DNA from: Neisseria montereyensis
GTDB taxonomy: Bacteria; Pseudomonadota; Gammaproteobacteria; Burkholderiales; Neisseriaceae
Length of the DNA stretch: 64,000 bases
Direction: 5' to 3'
Assembly: GCF_024834045.1 (NCBI RefSeq)
Contig: NZ_JANUXW010000002.1
Location: 186,001 to 250,000 of the forward strand
Shown: positions 24,812 to 34,742 of the stretch, piece after piece
How the letters are laid out: each line of letters begins with the position of its first letter
Numbering within the stretch: the first letter of the stretch is position 1
The notes under the pieces: generated by a model
Told to the model about the DNA's origin: nothing
Database searches by the model: none
The model's input: only the letters and a program-made list of their open reading frames with translations
Translations under genes and position numbers: made by a program

Positions 24812-27025
24812 TTATAGGCGGGAAATACTTAAAACGCCGTTAATTTCCATAATATTGGCCAATACGCGCGGCAGATCATCAACCTGCCGAACTTCCAGCG
24901 TAAAACGCAAACTGGCTTCCAAATTGCGGCTTTGCGTTTGCACGGCGGTAACATTGAGCTTGTGGCGGGCAAAAGCATCGGAAATATCGCGCAACAAACC
25001 GTTGCGGTCTTGGGCGCGGACTTCTACATCCACCGCAAAAACCTGCCCATCTTGTGCTTGCGCCCAAGAAGCACTCAACACTTTATCGGGAGATTGTTCG
25101 GCCAAGTGTTGGAATGACGGGCAGTTACTGCGGTGTATCGAAATACCGCGCCCGCGGGTGACAAAGCCGACAATATCATCGGGCGGCGCCGGTTTGCAGC
25201 ATTTGGCCAAGGTTGTCATTAAGCCGTCTTCACCGTCCACCAATACGCCGTTTTTGCCGCCTTTTTTGATTTTCGACTGCTTAATAATGGTGGTTTCATT
25301 TACCGGTGCGGGCGGCGGTTCAATCAATTTGCCGCAGGCTTTTTGAATGGCGCGCGGTGAAATTTCACCCTGCCCGACGGCGGTATATAAATCTTCGATT
25401 TTTTTAAAACCGAGCTTTTCCGATAAATCTTGCAAATTCGGTTTCGGCACAACTTTGGCCAGTTGTTTTTCAAGCTGGTTGCGGCCGTTTTCACGTACGG
25501 AGTCGGCATTTTGCTGGCGGATAAACGCCCGGATTTTACTGATGGCTTTGCTGGATTTCACCCATCCTTCATACAGCCAGTTGACCGACGGCGAGCCTTC
25601 TTTGGCGGTGATGATTTCCACCCGTTGGCCGTTTTCGAGTTGGGTAGACAGCGGCACAATCTGTCCGTCTACTTTCGCACCGCGGCAGCGGTCGCCTATG
25701 CTGCTGTGCAATGCGTAGGCAAAGTCGATGGGGGTCGAGCCGGTGGGCAGTGATAAAACTTTACCGTGCGGGGTGAGCACATAAATCGTATCGTTGAATA
25801 ATTCGGTACGGAATGCGCCGGCCAAGTCTTCACTATCGTGGTCGGCCATGTTTTCCCGCCATTCGAGCAGTTGGCGCAGCCATGCGATTTTTTGTTCGTA
25901 GGCGCTGTCGCCCTTGCCGCCTTCTTTATAGCGCCAGTGTGCCGCTACCCCGAATTCATTGAATTGGTGCATATCGAAGGTGCGGATTTGCACTTCCACA
26001 CCTTTGTCTTGCGGCCCGATAACTACGGTGTGCAGGCTTTTATAGCCGTTGCCTTTGGGTTGGGCGATATAGTCGTCGAACTCGCCGGGCACGGGCTGCC
26101 ATTTGCTGTGGACAATGCCTAAGGTGGTGTAGCATTCGGCAACGGTATCGACCAGAATACGCACGGCACGGATATCGTAAAGCCCTTCAAAGCCGATTTT
26201 TTTCTTCACCATTTTTTTATAAATGGAGTAAATATGTTTGGGGCGGCCGGCAACTTCGTAATGAATATGGTATTTATCCAATTCGGTGCGCAAATCATTG
26301 AGGAAGTTTTCGATATATTCGAGCCGCTCGGTACGCTTTTCGTCTAGTAAAGTGGCGATTTCTTTGTATTTTTCGGGATTCTGATAGCGGAAGCCTAAAT
26401 CTTCGAGCTGCCATTTGAGTTGCCATACCCCCAAACGGTTGGCCAGCGGGGCGAAAATATCAAGTGTTTCTTTGGCTAAGGCGCGCTTTTCTTCGCTGTC
26501 GGGCAGGGTGCCGATAAATTGCATGGTGCGGGTACGCAGTGCCAGTTTAATCAGTACCACACGGATATCGCTTACCATCGCCAACAGCATTTTACGCATG
26601 GTTTCGGCTTGTTGCGTCCGCTCTTCGGGCGTGGCTAAGCTGTCGACACGGGCGAAGTGGGTCAGCTTTTGTACTTCGTCGATACCCTTGACTAAATTCG
26701 ATACGGAAGCGCCGCATTTTTCAGTTACCGTTTCTTGCCATTCGGGATAATACAACGGGATTGAGGTGAGTATGGTGGCAGCGACGGCATCCGGCAGCAA
26801 ATCCATATCGGCAACCATTTGTGCGGCACCGAGAAAGTGGCTCATTAAAGGTTCTTTGTCGACTGTGAGGTCGTCAACAGGATAATATTCTTGAACCAGT
26901 TTGCGTGCGTTAAGCAATAGTTGTGCATCTTTGTCGCCGAGTTTGGCAACATAGCCGTTGAACCATTTGTGGTAGTCGTCGAGATTCGGTGCGATGCTGC
27001 TGGGGGCTTGTGCAATATTGGTCAT
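24812..27025 (-). CDS. relA: (p)ppGpp synthetase RelA
   Basis: 737 residues from the ATG at 27025; GGGAAA lies just upstream, while the TTG at 27037 is less likely. Domains in order: degenerate hydrolase domain without the HD motif (TILTSIPLYYPEW replaces it), synthetase domain with RPKHIYSIYKKM, YDIRAVRILV and PKGNGYKSLHT, TGS domain (YVLTPHGKVLSLPTGSTPIDFAY), zinc-finger/helical region with CCKPAPPDDIVGF, and ACT domain at the C terminus. The loss of the HD residues marks RelA rather than SpoT: it makes the stringent-response alarmone on starved ribosomes. Single gene. Confidence 0.94.
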   Translation of the reverse strand: MTNIAQAPSSIAPNLDDYHKWFNGYVAKLGDKDAQLLLNARKLVQEYYPVDDLTVDKEPLMSHFLGAAQMVADMDLLPDAVAATILTSIPLYYPEWQETVTEKCGASVSNLVKGIDEVQKLTHFARVDSLATPEERTQQAETMRKMLLAMVSDIRVVLIKLALRTRTMQFIGTLPDSEEKRALAKETLDIFAPLANRLGVWQLKWQLEDLGFRYQNPEKYKEIATLLDEKRTERLEYIENFLNDLRTELDKYHIHYEVAGRPKHIYSIYKKMVKKKIGFEGLYDIRAVRILVDTVAECYTTLGIVHSKWQPVPGEFDDYIAQPKGNGYKSLHTVVIGPQDKGVEVQIRTFDMHQFNEFGVAAHWRYKEGGKGDSAYEQKIAWLRQLLEWRENMADHDSEDLAGAFRTELFNDTIYVLTPHGKVLSLPTGSTPIDFAYALHSSIGDRCRGAKVDGQIVPLSTQLENGQRVEIITAKEGSPSVNWLYEGWVKSSKAISKIRAFIRQQNADSVRENGRNQLEKQLAKVVPKPNLQDLSEKLGFKKIEDLYTAVGQGEISPRAIQKACGKLIEPPPAPVNETTIIKQSKIKKGGKNGVLVDGEDGLMTTLAKCCKPAPPDDIVGFVTRGRGISIHRSNCPSFQHLAEQSPDKVLSASWAQAQDGQVFAVDVEVRAQDRNGLLRDISDAFARHKLNVTAVQTQSRNLEASLRFTLEVRQVDDLPRVLANIMEINGVLSISRL

Positions 27026-27097
27026 GGCGTTTCCCAATACAACGAAGAAGAGCGGTTATTGTAGCGTTAAATTTCTTTTAAACCAATCGGGGATATG

Positions 27098-27125
27098 AGG
27101 CCGTCTGAAACATTTCAGACGGCCT
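27098..27125. terminator. Uptake-sequence hairpin after the mac operon
   Basis: Thirteen-base perfect arms around CA. It lies between the relA start and the end of the outer-membrane efflux gene and ends the macA-macB-nodT transcript. Confidence 0.85.
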
Positions 27126-27193
27126 TGGCATATTATATGACCATTTGTTTTATTAGGTTTAAAATATGGATATTGGTGTTTGGGAATGGTTGC

Positions 27194-28606
27194 TTATTCC
27201 AATGTGGTATTACTTGCGCTATTGCCGGTGCTGTAACGGCCGGCCATGGCTTTATAGATCATGTTTTCGTATTGCAGGCTTTCATAGCGCTGGTTTAACA
27301 GCGTGCGGGCGGCGCTGTATTCATCGTTTAAGGCTTCCAGCCAGACCCTTAATTCGTTTTTGCCGTTTTCATAGCGTATTTGATAATAGCGGCTGTTTTT
27401 CTGCCGTAAGGCATATTGTTGTTGGCTGTCGGCATAGGTTTGCAGGGCATTGCGGTATTTTTGGTAATTTGTGGCGACTTCGTTTAAGGCGGTGGTTACG
27501 GCTTGTTCAAAATCTAGATTGGCTGCTTGAAAATCGGCTTCGGCATTTTTATTCGTCCATTTCAGCGTTTTCCAATCCAAGAAAGGCAGGTTGATTCTCA
27601 ACGAACTGCCGAGAAACGGCACATGAAATAGGGTGCCGGCCGTATCGGAAGCCGTGCTGATACTGGCGCCGATGGTAACGCTGGGATAATAGCTGCGCCT
27701 TTCTGCATCAACGTTTCTCAAGGCGGATTGCAGTCGGTATTCGGCCGCACGCAGATCGGGGCGGTTGGCCAGTGTGGCAATGGGAACGTTTAAATCCACA
27801 CCGATGACATCATGCAGGCGGAAATTTTCAGGATTGGCAGCAGGCGATTCGCCGGGTTTGAGGTTTAATAAATTTCTCAGCACTTCTTCGGCAGTTTCTT
27901 TTTGCGTAGCCAATTGCGTCAGGCTGCTTTGTGCGGCCAAGAGTGACTGCTCCGCTTGGCGGGGGCTGGCGGCATCGGCTTTTCCGTAGCGGTATTTGGC
28001 CGACATAATGCGGCTGATTTCTTGATATTGCCGTATGGTTTTTTCAGTTAGGTTGATGGCCTCGTTGAGATAGGCAATATTGAAATAGGCATCGGTAATA
28101 TTGTTGGCCAAGGTTAACCGGGTGGCGGCCATATCTTGGGCGGTTGCCTGATATTCCCATAGTTGGGCATCGGCTCTGGCGTTGAGCCTGTGCCACAAAT
28201 CAAGCTCGTAGCTTAAACCGAGTTGGCTGCTGTATGAAGTGTTGCTGTTGCCGGTATCGAGATTTTTATTATTGGTAGCGCCTAGAGAGGCGTTGAAGTC
28301 GGGCACCAAATCCGCCCCTAAAATATTGGCTTGATAAAGGGCTTTGTTAATGCGGATGGCGGCTTTTTTTAAATCGATATTGCGCTCGAATGCTTGTTGA
28401 ATAAGGGCATTGAGTTGGTCGTCTTGGTAGCCTTCCCACCAATTGGGCTGGATATGGTAGCGCCGGGCGGTTTCGGTGGCGGAAATCACATTGCCTGTTG
28501 CCGCCAGTGTTAGGTTTTGATCGGCACTGTGGTTAACGGCGCAGCCGCCAAGTAGGAAAACCACTCCTAAGGTGAAGGCCGTCTGAAAAGAAGTTTGTGG
28601 TTTCAT
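27194..28606 (-). CDS. Outer-membrane efflux lipoprotein, NodT/OprM family
   Basis: 470 residues. Lipoprotein signal with lipobox LLGGC (Cys 22); the preceding signal residues FQTAF are encoded by an uptake sequence. Two outer-membrane efflux repeats follow with ANRPDLRAAEYRLQSA, the usual OprM/NodT signature. It forms the trimeric exit duct for the MacAB pump encoded just upstream (48 bases after macB). Substrate likely macrolides, peptides or lipids as for other MacAB systems; this is inference. Confidence 0.9.
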   Translation of the reverse strand: MKPQTSFQTAFTLGVVFLLGGCAVNHSADQNLTLAATGNVISATETARRYHIQPNWWEGYQDDQLNALIQQAFERNIDLKKAAIRINKALYQANILGADLVPDFNASLGATNNKNLDTGNSNTSYSSQLGLSYELDLWHRLNARADAQLWEYQATAQDMAATRLTLANNITDAYFNIAYLNEAINLTEKTIRQYQEISRIMSAKYRYGKADAASPRQAEQSLLAAQSSLTQLATQKETAEEVLRNLLNLKPGESPAANPENFRLHDVIGVDLNVPIATLANRPDLRAAEYRLQSALRNVDAERRSYYPSVTIGASISTASDTAGTLFHVPFLGSSLRINLPFLDWKTLKWTNKNAEADFQAANLDFEQAVTTALNEVATNYQKYRNALQTYADSQQQYALRQKNSRYYQIRYENGKNELRVWLEALNDEYSAARTLLNQRYESLQYENMIYKAMAGRYSTGNSASNTTLE

Positions 28607-28654
28607 AAAACGGTTCCGATGGTTTCAGACGGCTTGAGTGGCCGTCCGAATGGT

Positions 28655-30592
28655 TTAATCGTGTGCCAGCGCATCAATCGGATTTAAACGTGAAGCGCGT
28701 CTGGCGGGCATAAAACCGAATATCACGCCGATAATGGTGGAGCAGGAAACGGCGGCAACAATCGACATGGTGGAAAAAGCCATCGCAAAATCGGTCACGA
28801 AATGGTTAAACAATACGCTGATGACAAAAGAAAACAATACGCCGGTCAGCCCGCCTATCAGGCAGATGAGAACGGCTTCGATAAGAAACTGCTGCAAAAT
28901 ATTGGATTGGCGGGCGCCGATGGCCATGCGTATGCCGATTTCTTTGGTACGCTCGGTGACGGATACCAACATAATGTTCATCACACCGATACCGCCGACC
29001 ACCAGTGAAATCAGGGCGATACTGGAAATGAGCAGCGTCATGGTGCCGGCCGTGCTTTCTACGGTTTGTTTGATGCTGTCACTGTTGCGCATAAAGAAAT
29101 CAACGGCATCGTGTCTGATGGTGAGTAGTTCGGTCAGGCTGTTTTCGGCGGCTTGCGCATTGGCATTGTCTTTCAATTTCACAATAATGGAGCTGATATA
29201 ACGCTGTCCGGTGATTTGGTTGAGTACGGTGGTGTAAGGTGCCCACATCAATAGGCTGTCGCTACTGCCGAAAGCGCTGTCGTCCGGCTCTGTTACCCCG
29301 ATAATCCGTAGCGGGCGTTTGCGGAAGAAAATAATTTTGCCTAATGGGTCGGTACCGTCTGCAAACAGTTGGCTTTCGGTATTGTAGTCAATCACCACCA
29401 CTTGATTGTTTTGCTTCACGTCATCGGCATCATAAAAACGGCCTTTGGCCAGTTTAATACCGCGCACATCGAAATATTGTTCGCCCGCACCGTAAAGTTG
29501 GGCGGAAAGATTCATATTGCGGTAAGTCAATGTGCCGCCGGAAGACGTCATCGGTGTGGTGCTGTCAACATAGCTTTGTCTACCGATCGCTGTAGCATCT
29601 TGAATGGTAAGGGTGCGTATCCGCCGCGCACGGCGGTCGCCAAAACCACGACCGGGATAAATGCTGATGGTGTTGGTTCCGATGGCATTGATTTCTTCGA
29701 GGATTTTTTCTTGCGAACCTTTGCCGAGTGCGACGACGGATACTACCGAAGCAATACCGATAATGATGCCGAGCATGGTGAGTAGCGAGCGCATTTTATG
29801 CGCCATAATGGCCTGTACCGACATCCGGAAAGATTCTAAAAATTGGTCTTTAAAAAATAGCCATGAGGTTTTTTCTTCGATACTGGTGATATTACCGCTT
29901 GGAATGTCAGTGGTTTTGCTGGTGTCGTTAATAATTTTACCGTCGCTGATTTCGATAATACGGTTGGCGCGGGCGGCAATTTTGGGGTCGTGGGTCACTA
30001 AAATCACGGTGTGGCCCTGCTCGTGTAGATCGTGAATAATTTCCATCACGTTTTCGCCCGATTCTGTATCCAAAGCACCGGTCGGTTCGTCGGCCAGAAT
30101 AATCTCACCGCCGTTCATCAGGGCGCGGGCAATACTCACACGCTGCTGTTGGCCGCCTGAAAGTTCGCTGGGTTTATTGTTTTCTTTTCCCTTTAAGCCT
30201 AAGTCGTTCAGAATACTTTCGGCACGCCGGTTGCGTTCGGCCGGCCCTGTGCCGGCATAAACCGATGGTAATGCCACGTTGTCGCGGGCGTTGATGGCGC
30301 CGAGTAAGTTGTATCTTTGGAAGATAAAACCGAAACGTTTACGGCGTAATGCGGCTAATTCGTCGGCAGACATTTGCGCGGTTTCTATGCCGTCGATGGT
30401 ATAAGAGCCCGAACTTGCCACATCCAAACACCCTAAGATATTCATCAGTGTGGATTTGCCCGAACCGGATTGGCCGATAATGGCAACAAAATCGCCTTTT
30501 TCGATGGAAAGGCTGATATCTTGCAACACATGAACACGGTTGTTGCCTTCGCCGAAATAGCGATTGATGTTTTTACATTCGATTAAACTCAT
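28655..30592 (-). CDS. macB: Macrolide-type ABC exporter MacB
   Basis: 645 residues: N-terminal ATPase with [14 protein letters not shown] (Walker A), [15 protein letters not shown] (signature) and [11 protein letters not shown] (Walker B), then a membrane segment near 275, a large periplasmic domain and three C-terminal membrane segments with the MacB/FtsX core ([20 protein letters not shown]). It is a mechanotransmission ABC transporter that drives substrate from the periplasm through MacA and the outer-membrane duct. Begins 21 bases after macA. Confidence 0.95.
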   Translation of the reverse strand: MSLIECKNINRYFGEGNNRVHVLQDISLSIEKGDFVAIIGQSGSGKSTLMNILGCLDVASSGSYTIDGIETAQMSADELAALRRKRFGFIFQRYNLLGAINARDNVALPSVYAGTGPAERNRRAESILNDLGLKGKENNKPSELSGGQQQRVSIARALMNGGEIILADEPTGALDTESGENVMEIIHDLHEQGHTVILVTHDPKIAARANRIIEISDGKIINDTSKTTDIPSGNITSIEEKTSWLFFKDQFLESFRMSVQAIMAHKMRSLLTMLGIIIGIASVVSVVALGKGSQEKILEEINAIGTNTISIYPGRGFGDRRARRIRTLTIQDATAIGRQSYVDSTTPMTSSGGTLTYRNMNLSAQLYGAGEQYFDVRGIKLAKGRFYDADDVKQNNQVVVIDYNTESQLFADGTDPLGKIIFFRKRPLRIIGVTEPDDSAFGSSDSLLMWAPYTTVLNQITGQRYISSIIVKLKDNANAQAAENSLTELLTIRHDAVDFFMRNSDSIKQTVESTAGTMTLLISSIALISLVVGGIGVMNIMLVSVTERTKEIGIRMAIGARQSNILQQFLIEAVLICLIGGLTGVLFSFVISVLFNHFVTDFAMAFSTMSIVAAVSCSTIIGVIFGFMPARRASRLNPIDALAHD

Positions 30593-30613
30593 AACCCGCT
30601 CCGTTTGCCCTGT

Positions 30614-31777
30614 TTAGAAACGGGGGCGGTTGTTGTTATTGGGGGTGGAAGAGTCTGATTCCGAAAGAATCACTTGCTCGCCTTCTTTCAACCCCTCTGT
30701 GATTTCGATATTGGTGCCGTCGCTCAAGCCGGTTTTCACCACACGTTCCTGAGGTTGGTTTTTATCGTCGAGAATGCGCACGATTTTTTGACCTTCTCTG
30801 GTTTTAACGGCTAGATTCGGAATGCCGAGTACGTTTTGGACACCTTTGATAATAATGCTGTTTTCCGTGGTCATGCCGATGTGTAACATATTGTCGTCAT
30901 TGGGTACCAACGAGCGGGCATAATAGTAAACGGCGGTATCGGTTGTGTCGGTTTTGGCAGAATAAGCGCCTTGTGAAAGAATCGTCAGCCCCGGGTCAAT
31001 CGAATCGATAACTGCCTCGCGCTGTACTTCTTCGGTATCGCCCAATATAGAAAAAATGAGTTGTTGGCCGGCCTGTACTTTATTGGCGTCGCCCTCGGCA
31101 ATCTGCATTTTATTCAGCATTTTGCTCAAATCGGCCACCTGTACGATAGTCGGTGTGGTTTGATTGGCGTTAACCGTTTGCCCTTCTTCTACGGGTACGG
31201 ATACCACCGTGCCGTCTATTGGTGAAACAATGCGTGTATAGCCTACATCTGCTTCGGCGGTATTGATGGAAATGCGGGTTTGTTTGATTAAGGATTGTAG
31301 CTCTGCTACTGAAGCGCGAGCTTCGGCACGGGCATCTTCCGCGTCTTCCAATTCTGCTTTGGAAGTTGCCTGTTCCGCCCATAACGCCTGTTCGCGTTGG
31401 TATTTCCGTTCCGCAGTTTTGCGCCTGATTTCAGCAGAACGCAGCTGTGCCTGATAGGTTTCTAATCTGGCTCTGAATGTATTTAAAGAGTTTAATTGGG
31501 TGGTGGCATCAATTTCAGCAATCAAATCGCCTCTGGCTACCTGTTGTCCTAATTTGACATGAAGTTTTTTAATTTGGCCGGAAGCCTGTGCGCCGACATC
31601 CACCAGCTGGGCTGCCGATATCTCTCCGGTAGCGCTAACGGTTTGTTGGATATCCATACGGCCAACCGGTTGTGTCAGATAATTAATTTTTTGTTCGGGC
31701 TTGAAATATAGCCAAGCCGCCACCCCTAAAATCAATACGGCTGCCGATATGGCAAGCCATTTTTTTGCTTTTGCCAT
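30614..31777 (-). CDS. macA: Periplasmic adaptor MacA
   Basis: 387 residues: N-terminal membrane anchor (about 8-26), lipoyl/biotinyl half-motifs (VDVGAQASGQIKKLHVKLGQ and VVSVPVEEGQTVNANQ) around a long coiled coil (about 95-175), then beta-barrel and membrane-proximal domains. It links MacB to the outer-membrane duct. First gene of the operon; its promoter must lie in the AT-rich 31778-32100 region, which shows no MtrR-type operator that I could recognise. Confidence 0.93.
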   Translation of the reverse strand: MAKAKKWLAISAAVLILGVAAWLYFKPEQKINYLTQPVGRMDIQQTVSATGEISAAQLVDVGAQASGQIKKLHVKLGQQVARGDLIAEIDATTQLNSLNTFRARLETYQAQLRSAEIRRKTAERKYQREQALWAEQATSKAELEDAEDARAEARASVAELQSLIKQTRISINTAEADVGYTRIVSPIDGTVVSVPVEEGQTVNANQTTPTIVQVADLSKMLNKMQIAEGDANKVQAGQQLIFSILGDTEEVQREAVIDSIDPGLTILSQGAYSAKTDTTDTAVYYYARSLVPNDDNMLHIGMTTENSIIIKGVQNVLGIPNLAVKTREGQKIVRILDDKNQPQERVVKTGLSDGTNIEITEGLKEGEQVILSESDSSTPNNNNRPRF

Positions 31778-32283
31778 TGTTTTCCACTTACTTTAAAAAG
31801 TTTTAATCGTTTGTTTGGTAATGCAGAGAAAGGGCACCAAAAGTACCCGATAAAACCGAAAGAAACAGTTTACTGTAAAAGTAATGCCGCTCCAAGTGTG
31901 ATAGTGAGTGTTGATTTTTTTAATTAATTGTTTTTTAATGGGTTTAAAGAAAATATTTTACTCATTAAACATTATTTCTTCACAAAACTTTCCATCGTTT
32001 AAAATCATTACTAAATAAAATGCAACAGTTTCGTCGGAAAATTATTCCGTTTATCATATTTACAAGACCAAATATCTTTTTATATAACAAGCGGCGCATA
32101 ATATAACTATACTTACAAATTGAATAAATATAGTTGGAAAGGCTGAATCATCAGGTTATAAACGGCAAAGGAATATGTCTGTTTAATATCTGATTTTGCT
32201 TTTACCCGACAGCTAAAAAATATTATTTAATTATTTAAACAGACACATTCGGTTAACACGCTTACTTCTTTTTACGAACAAAT
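31778..32283. other. AT-rich divergent region between macA and the pilin genes
   Basis: About 505 bases with no gene seen and no uptake sequence. Contains the macA promoter and the promoter of the first pilin gene; several T and A tracts but no repeat of note. Confidence 0.6.
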
Positions 32284-32691
32284 ATGATGAAACAACAACA
32301 AAAAGGTTTTACATTAATTGAGCTGATGATTGTGGTTTTAACATTGGCTCTTTTGGCCACCATTGCATACCCTTCATATGAAACTTATATCCGCCGAACG
32401 CGCTTGGAAAATGTGCGTGCGAATTTATTGTTAAATGCTCAAAAAATGGAGCGGCATTATAGTCAGCAACATCGTTTCCCGAGTACGGTCGCTGCAGCTG
32501 ATTTGGAGCAGAATACCTACTTTGATATTAGCTATGAGGCAGCGAGTGGCGATAATTTTAGACTAATTGCTAGGCCTAATAAAAATAATAATCCCAATGA
32601 AAATCGCTATATGCAGATTAATGGCGATGGGATTGTTAGTGTTTGCGAACAGTCAACAGGTGAAGAAGCAAATTGTTATGTGTATAAATAA
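32284..32691 (+). CDS. Type IV pilin-like protein (minor pilin)
   Basis: 135 residues with a class III prepilin leader MMKQQQKG cut before FTLIELMIVV, the hydrophobic alpha1 helix, and one C-terminal disulfide candidate (C121, C131) as in PilE-type D-regions. It resembles the next gene, comP, in alpha1-C (RANLLLNAQKMERHYSQQHR against AALLQNAHFMERFYQQNR), so the two are probably old duplicates. Not the major pilin by size. Role in pilus assembly or DNA uptake is inferred from fold and neighbour. The ribosome site is weak. Confidence 0.8.
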   Translation: MMKQQQKGFTLIELMIVVLTLALLATIAYPSYETYIRRTRLENVRANLLLNAQKMERHYSQQHRFPSTVAAADLEQNTYFDISYEAASGDNFRLIARPNKNNNPNENRYMQINGDGIVSVCEQSTGEEANCYVYK

Positions 32692-32786
32692 AGACACATA
32701 AGAAGATTTAGTGGTAACTTGATTTACAATTTCTTTAAAAATAAACATACTCTTTCTATTTATTATGAATAATAGAAGGATAAAGT

Positions 32787-33248
32787 ATGTTAAAACGATA
32801 TAAAGGCTTTACGCTGCTTGAATTAATGATAACTTTGGCAGCATTTGCCATTTTGGCGGTTATTGCGATTGGGGGCTATCAAACCTATATCCGTCATGCC
32901 CGCTTGTCGCAAGTACATGCCGCTTTATTGCAGAATGCACATTTTATGGAGCGTTTCTATCAGCAAAACCGTAGCTTCAAGGAAACATCAACCACATGGC
33001 CGATATTGCCAGAGCGCAGTACCGGCCATTTTTGTATTCTTCCGCAGGGCAATGCAAGGGGTGCCCATGATGATCAATTTACTTTAAAAGCAGTGGCATT
33101 CGATAAAAACAATGAGCCGAGAAGCTTGAAAATTGATGAATCTTTGATTGTGACGATTTGCGAGACGACTTCGAGCAGTTGTGAAGATAAAGGTGATTTT
33201 TTTAGAGGGGGGAGTCGGGTAGATAAAAAATGCACTGTTTTTAAATAA
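32787..33248 (+). CDS. comP: ComP, minor pilin that binds the DNA uptake sequence
   Basis: 153 residues: leader MLKRYKG before FTLLELMIT; alpha1-C with AALLQNAHFMERFYQQNR nearly the same as meningococcal ComP; then GHFCILPQ, ARGAHDDQFTLKAVAFDK and a C-terminal Cys-rich loop ending KKCTVFK. Four cysteines (C83, C125, C132, C149) fit the two disulfides that shape ComP's DNA-binding DD region. ComP is displayed in the type IV pilus and recognises the uptake sequence during transformation. GAAGGATAAAGT precedes the ATG. It is 95 bases after the other pilin and ends at an uptake-sequence hairpin. Confidence 0.9.
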   Translation: MLKRYKGFTLLELMITLAAFAILAVIAIGGYQTYIRHARLSQVHAALLQNAHFMERFYQQNRSFKETSTTWPILPERSTGHFCILPQGNARGAHDDQFTLKAVAFDKNNEPRSLKIDESLIVTICETTSSSCEDKGDFFRGGSRVDKKCTVFK

Positions 33249-33315
33249 GAGAAGTATTTTTATTTTAATTGTTGGTTTAAATTCAATGTTTAATGGTAAA
33301 TTGTATTGTCGATAC

Positions 33316-33358
33316 TTTCAGACGGCCTCATACATAGAACGGTATGGGGCCGTCTGAA
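33316..33358. terminator. Uptake-sequence inverted pair between comP and grxB
   Basis: TTTCAGACGGCC and its complement across about 19 bases, themselves partly complementary. Here the pair is in the outward order (TTCAGACGGCC first). It lies between convergent genes. Confidence 0.8.
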
Positions 33359-33369
33359 AAATACCGATT

Positions 33370-34017
33370 TTAAATGGCTCTGTCGGTAAATAAAGGGATA
33401 TTGGTCATTTTGCTGATGCGGTCAATATAGGCTTGAGTTTTGGTAGGGAATGTCAGCCCACGCACAATGGTTAGAATACATAATATTGGAAATACAAGAA
33501 TATCTTCCATGCTGAATGTGCCGTTTAATCCCTCTGGGGAAACAACCCATTTTTCCAGATCGGCCAGATCGGCACGGATTTTTTGCATATATTCATCAGT
33601 CTTATCAAGATTTTCTTGAAAACTACCGATATTCTTTTCTTTTTTCCGAACAAAATAATCAATAGCCGCTTGTGTCGCAAATTCAGGCATATCAACCAGT
33701 ACATCACGAGGATGGACAAGTCGGGTGACATATTTACTTACATTATCAAACCATGTTTGTATTTCAGGCCGGATTTCTTCTTTCAGACGGCCTTTCCCGG
33801 ATAATTCGTCTAGATAGCGGACAATCTCCAGACTTTCACCCATATAGCTCCCATCGTCTTTTTGCAAAATGGGAACCTGTTTGGAACCTATCATGCGGAT
33901 AGGGGTGGCTTCGTCGTCGTTTTGTAGAATAATATTTTCTATATTCATATGATGAAAGCCCGCAGCCATACGGGCGCGTATGCAAAACGGGCAATGTTCG
34001 TAAATATAAAGTTTCAT
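33370..34017 (-). CDS. grxB: Glutaredoxin 2
   Basis: 215 residues from the ATG at 34017 (AGGAGCC site upstream; the longer frame is rejected). Starts MKLYIYEHCPFCIRARM with the CPFC redox pair at C9/C12, KQVPILQKDD cis-proline loop and ESLEIVRYLDEL, then the helical GST-like C-terminal domain of the GrxB family. It reduces disulfides using glutathione. An uptake sequence is read as part of the protein (GKGRLKEE). Confidence 0.92.
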   Translation of the reverse strand: MKLYIYEHCPFCIRARMAAGFHHMNIENIILQNDDEATPIRMIGSKQVPILQKDDGSYMGESLEIVRYLDELSGKGRLKEEIRPEIQTWFDNVSKYVTRLVHPRDVLVDMPEFATQAAIDYFVRKKEKNIGSFQENLDKTDEYMQKIRADLADLEKWVVSPEGLNGTFSMEDILVFPILCILTIVRGLTFPTKTQAYIDRISKMTNIPLFTDRAI

Positions 34018-34133
34018 CGTATAGGCTCCTGATAAATCGCTGTGATTTGAATACAGCATGACATGAAAAATAAACAGATTTAGAACCGTACTGTTTGTTG
34101 GATATTAGCGTATCTTTATATTTTATTTTGTGG

Positions 34134-34742
34134 CTATTCAGGCCGTCTGAAAGGGGGAGTATCAATATTTAATGTTTTTAATAATGAGATGGTTTCAAAA
34201 ACCGGCAGCCCCATTACGCCGGTAAAACTGCCTTTTAAGTTCTCAACAAATATTCCTCCGATGCCTTGAATGCCGTAGGCTCCGGCCTTATCCATCGGTT
34301 CGCCGCTGGCAATATAGGCAGAAATCTCTTCATGATTTAATACTTTGAACTCAACATCACTTTGTTGCACAACATGATAAGTGCGGCCTTGCCAATAAAT
34401 ACATACGGCGGTTAGCACTTGATGGGTTGTCCCCGAGAGTTTGCTAAGGATTTCATAAGCATGTTTGGAGGATTCGGGTTTACCCAAAATATGGTTTTGT
34501 AGGGCAACCACCGTATCTGCGCTGAGCAAAGGATATTCGGGTTCGGTTGAATATTCCGTCTGCCAACGGCTAACCGCATCCGCATTTTTTTCACAAGCCA
34601 TTCTCAGTACATAATTTACCGCCGTTTCGTTTGGTAAAGGGCTTTCATCAATGCCGGCAGGTAGTTTTAAGACGGTATAACCTAAATTTTCTAAGATTTC
34701 CCGTCTTCTCGGACTGCCTGATGCCAGATAAATTTTGTGCAT
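34134..34742 (-). CDS. maf: Maf family nucleoside triphosphate pyrophosphatase
   Basis: 202 residues: ASGSPRRREIL at the start, DESP loop, LSADTVV with the catalytic Asp, KPESSKHA and GAYGIQGIGG motifs of Maf. These enzymes hydrolyse non-canonical nucleotides (dTTP/UTP or modified NTPs) and are linked to septum formation. The C terminus PPFRRPE is read from an uptake sequence that covers the stop region. Its ATG directly follows the stop of the SDR gene with no spacer, so they are coupled. Not the toxin family also called Maf in Neisseria. Confidence 0.93.
   Translation of the reverse strand: MHKIYLASGSPRRREILENLGYTVLKLPAGIDESPLPNETAVNYVLRMACEKNADAVSRWQTEYSTEPEYPLLSADTVVALQNHILGKPESSKHAYEILSKLSGTTHQVLTAVCIYWQGRTYHVVQQSDVEFKVLNHEEISAYIASGEPMDKAGAYGIQGIGGIFVENLKGSFTGVMGLPVFETISLLKTLNIDTPPFRRPE

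Noticed and set aside
24812-27025. SpoT instead of RelA
   Set aside because: The HD hydrolase residues are missing, which fits RelA.
34134-34742. Maf as the neisserial multiple-adhesin/MafB toxin family
   Set aside because: The sequence has the ASGSPRR and SADT motifs of the nucleotide pyrophosphatase Maf, an unrelated family with the same name.
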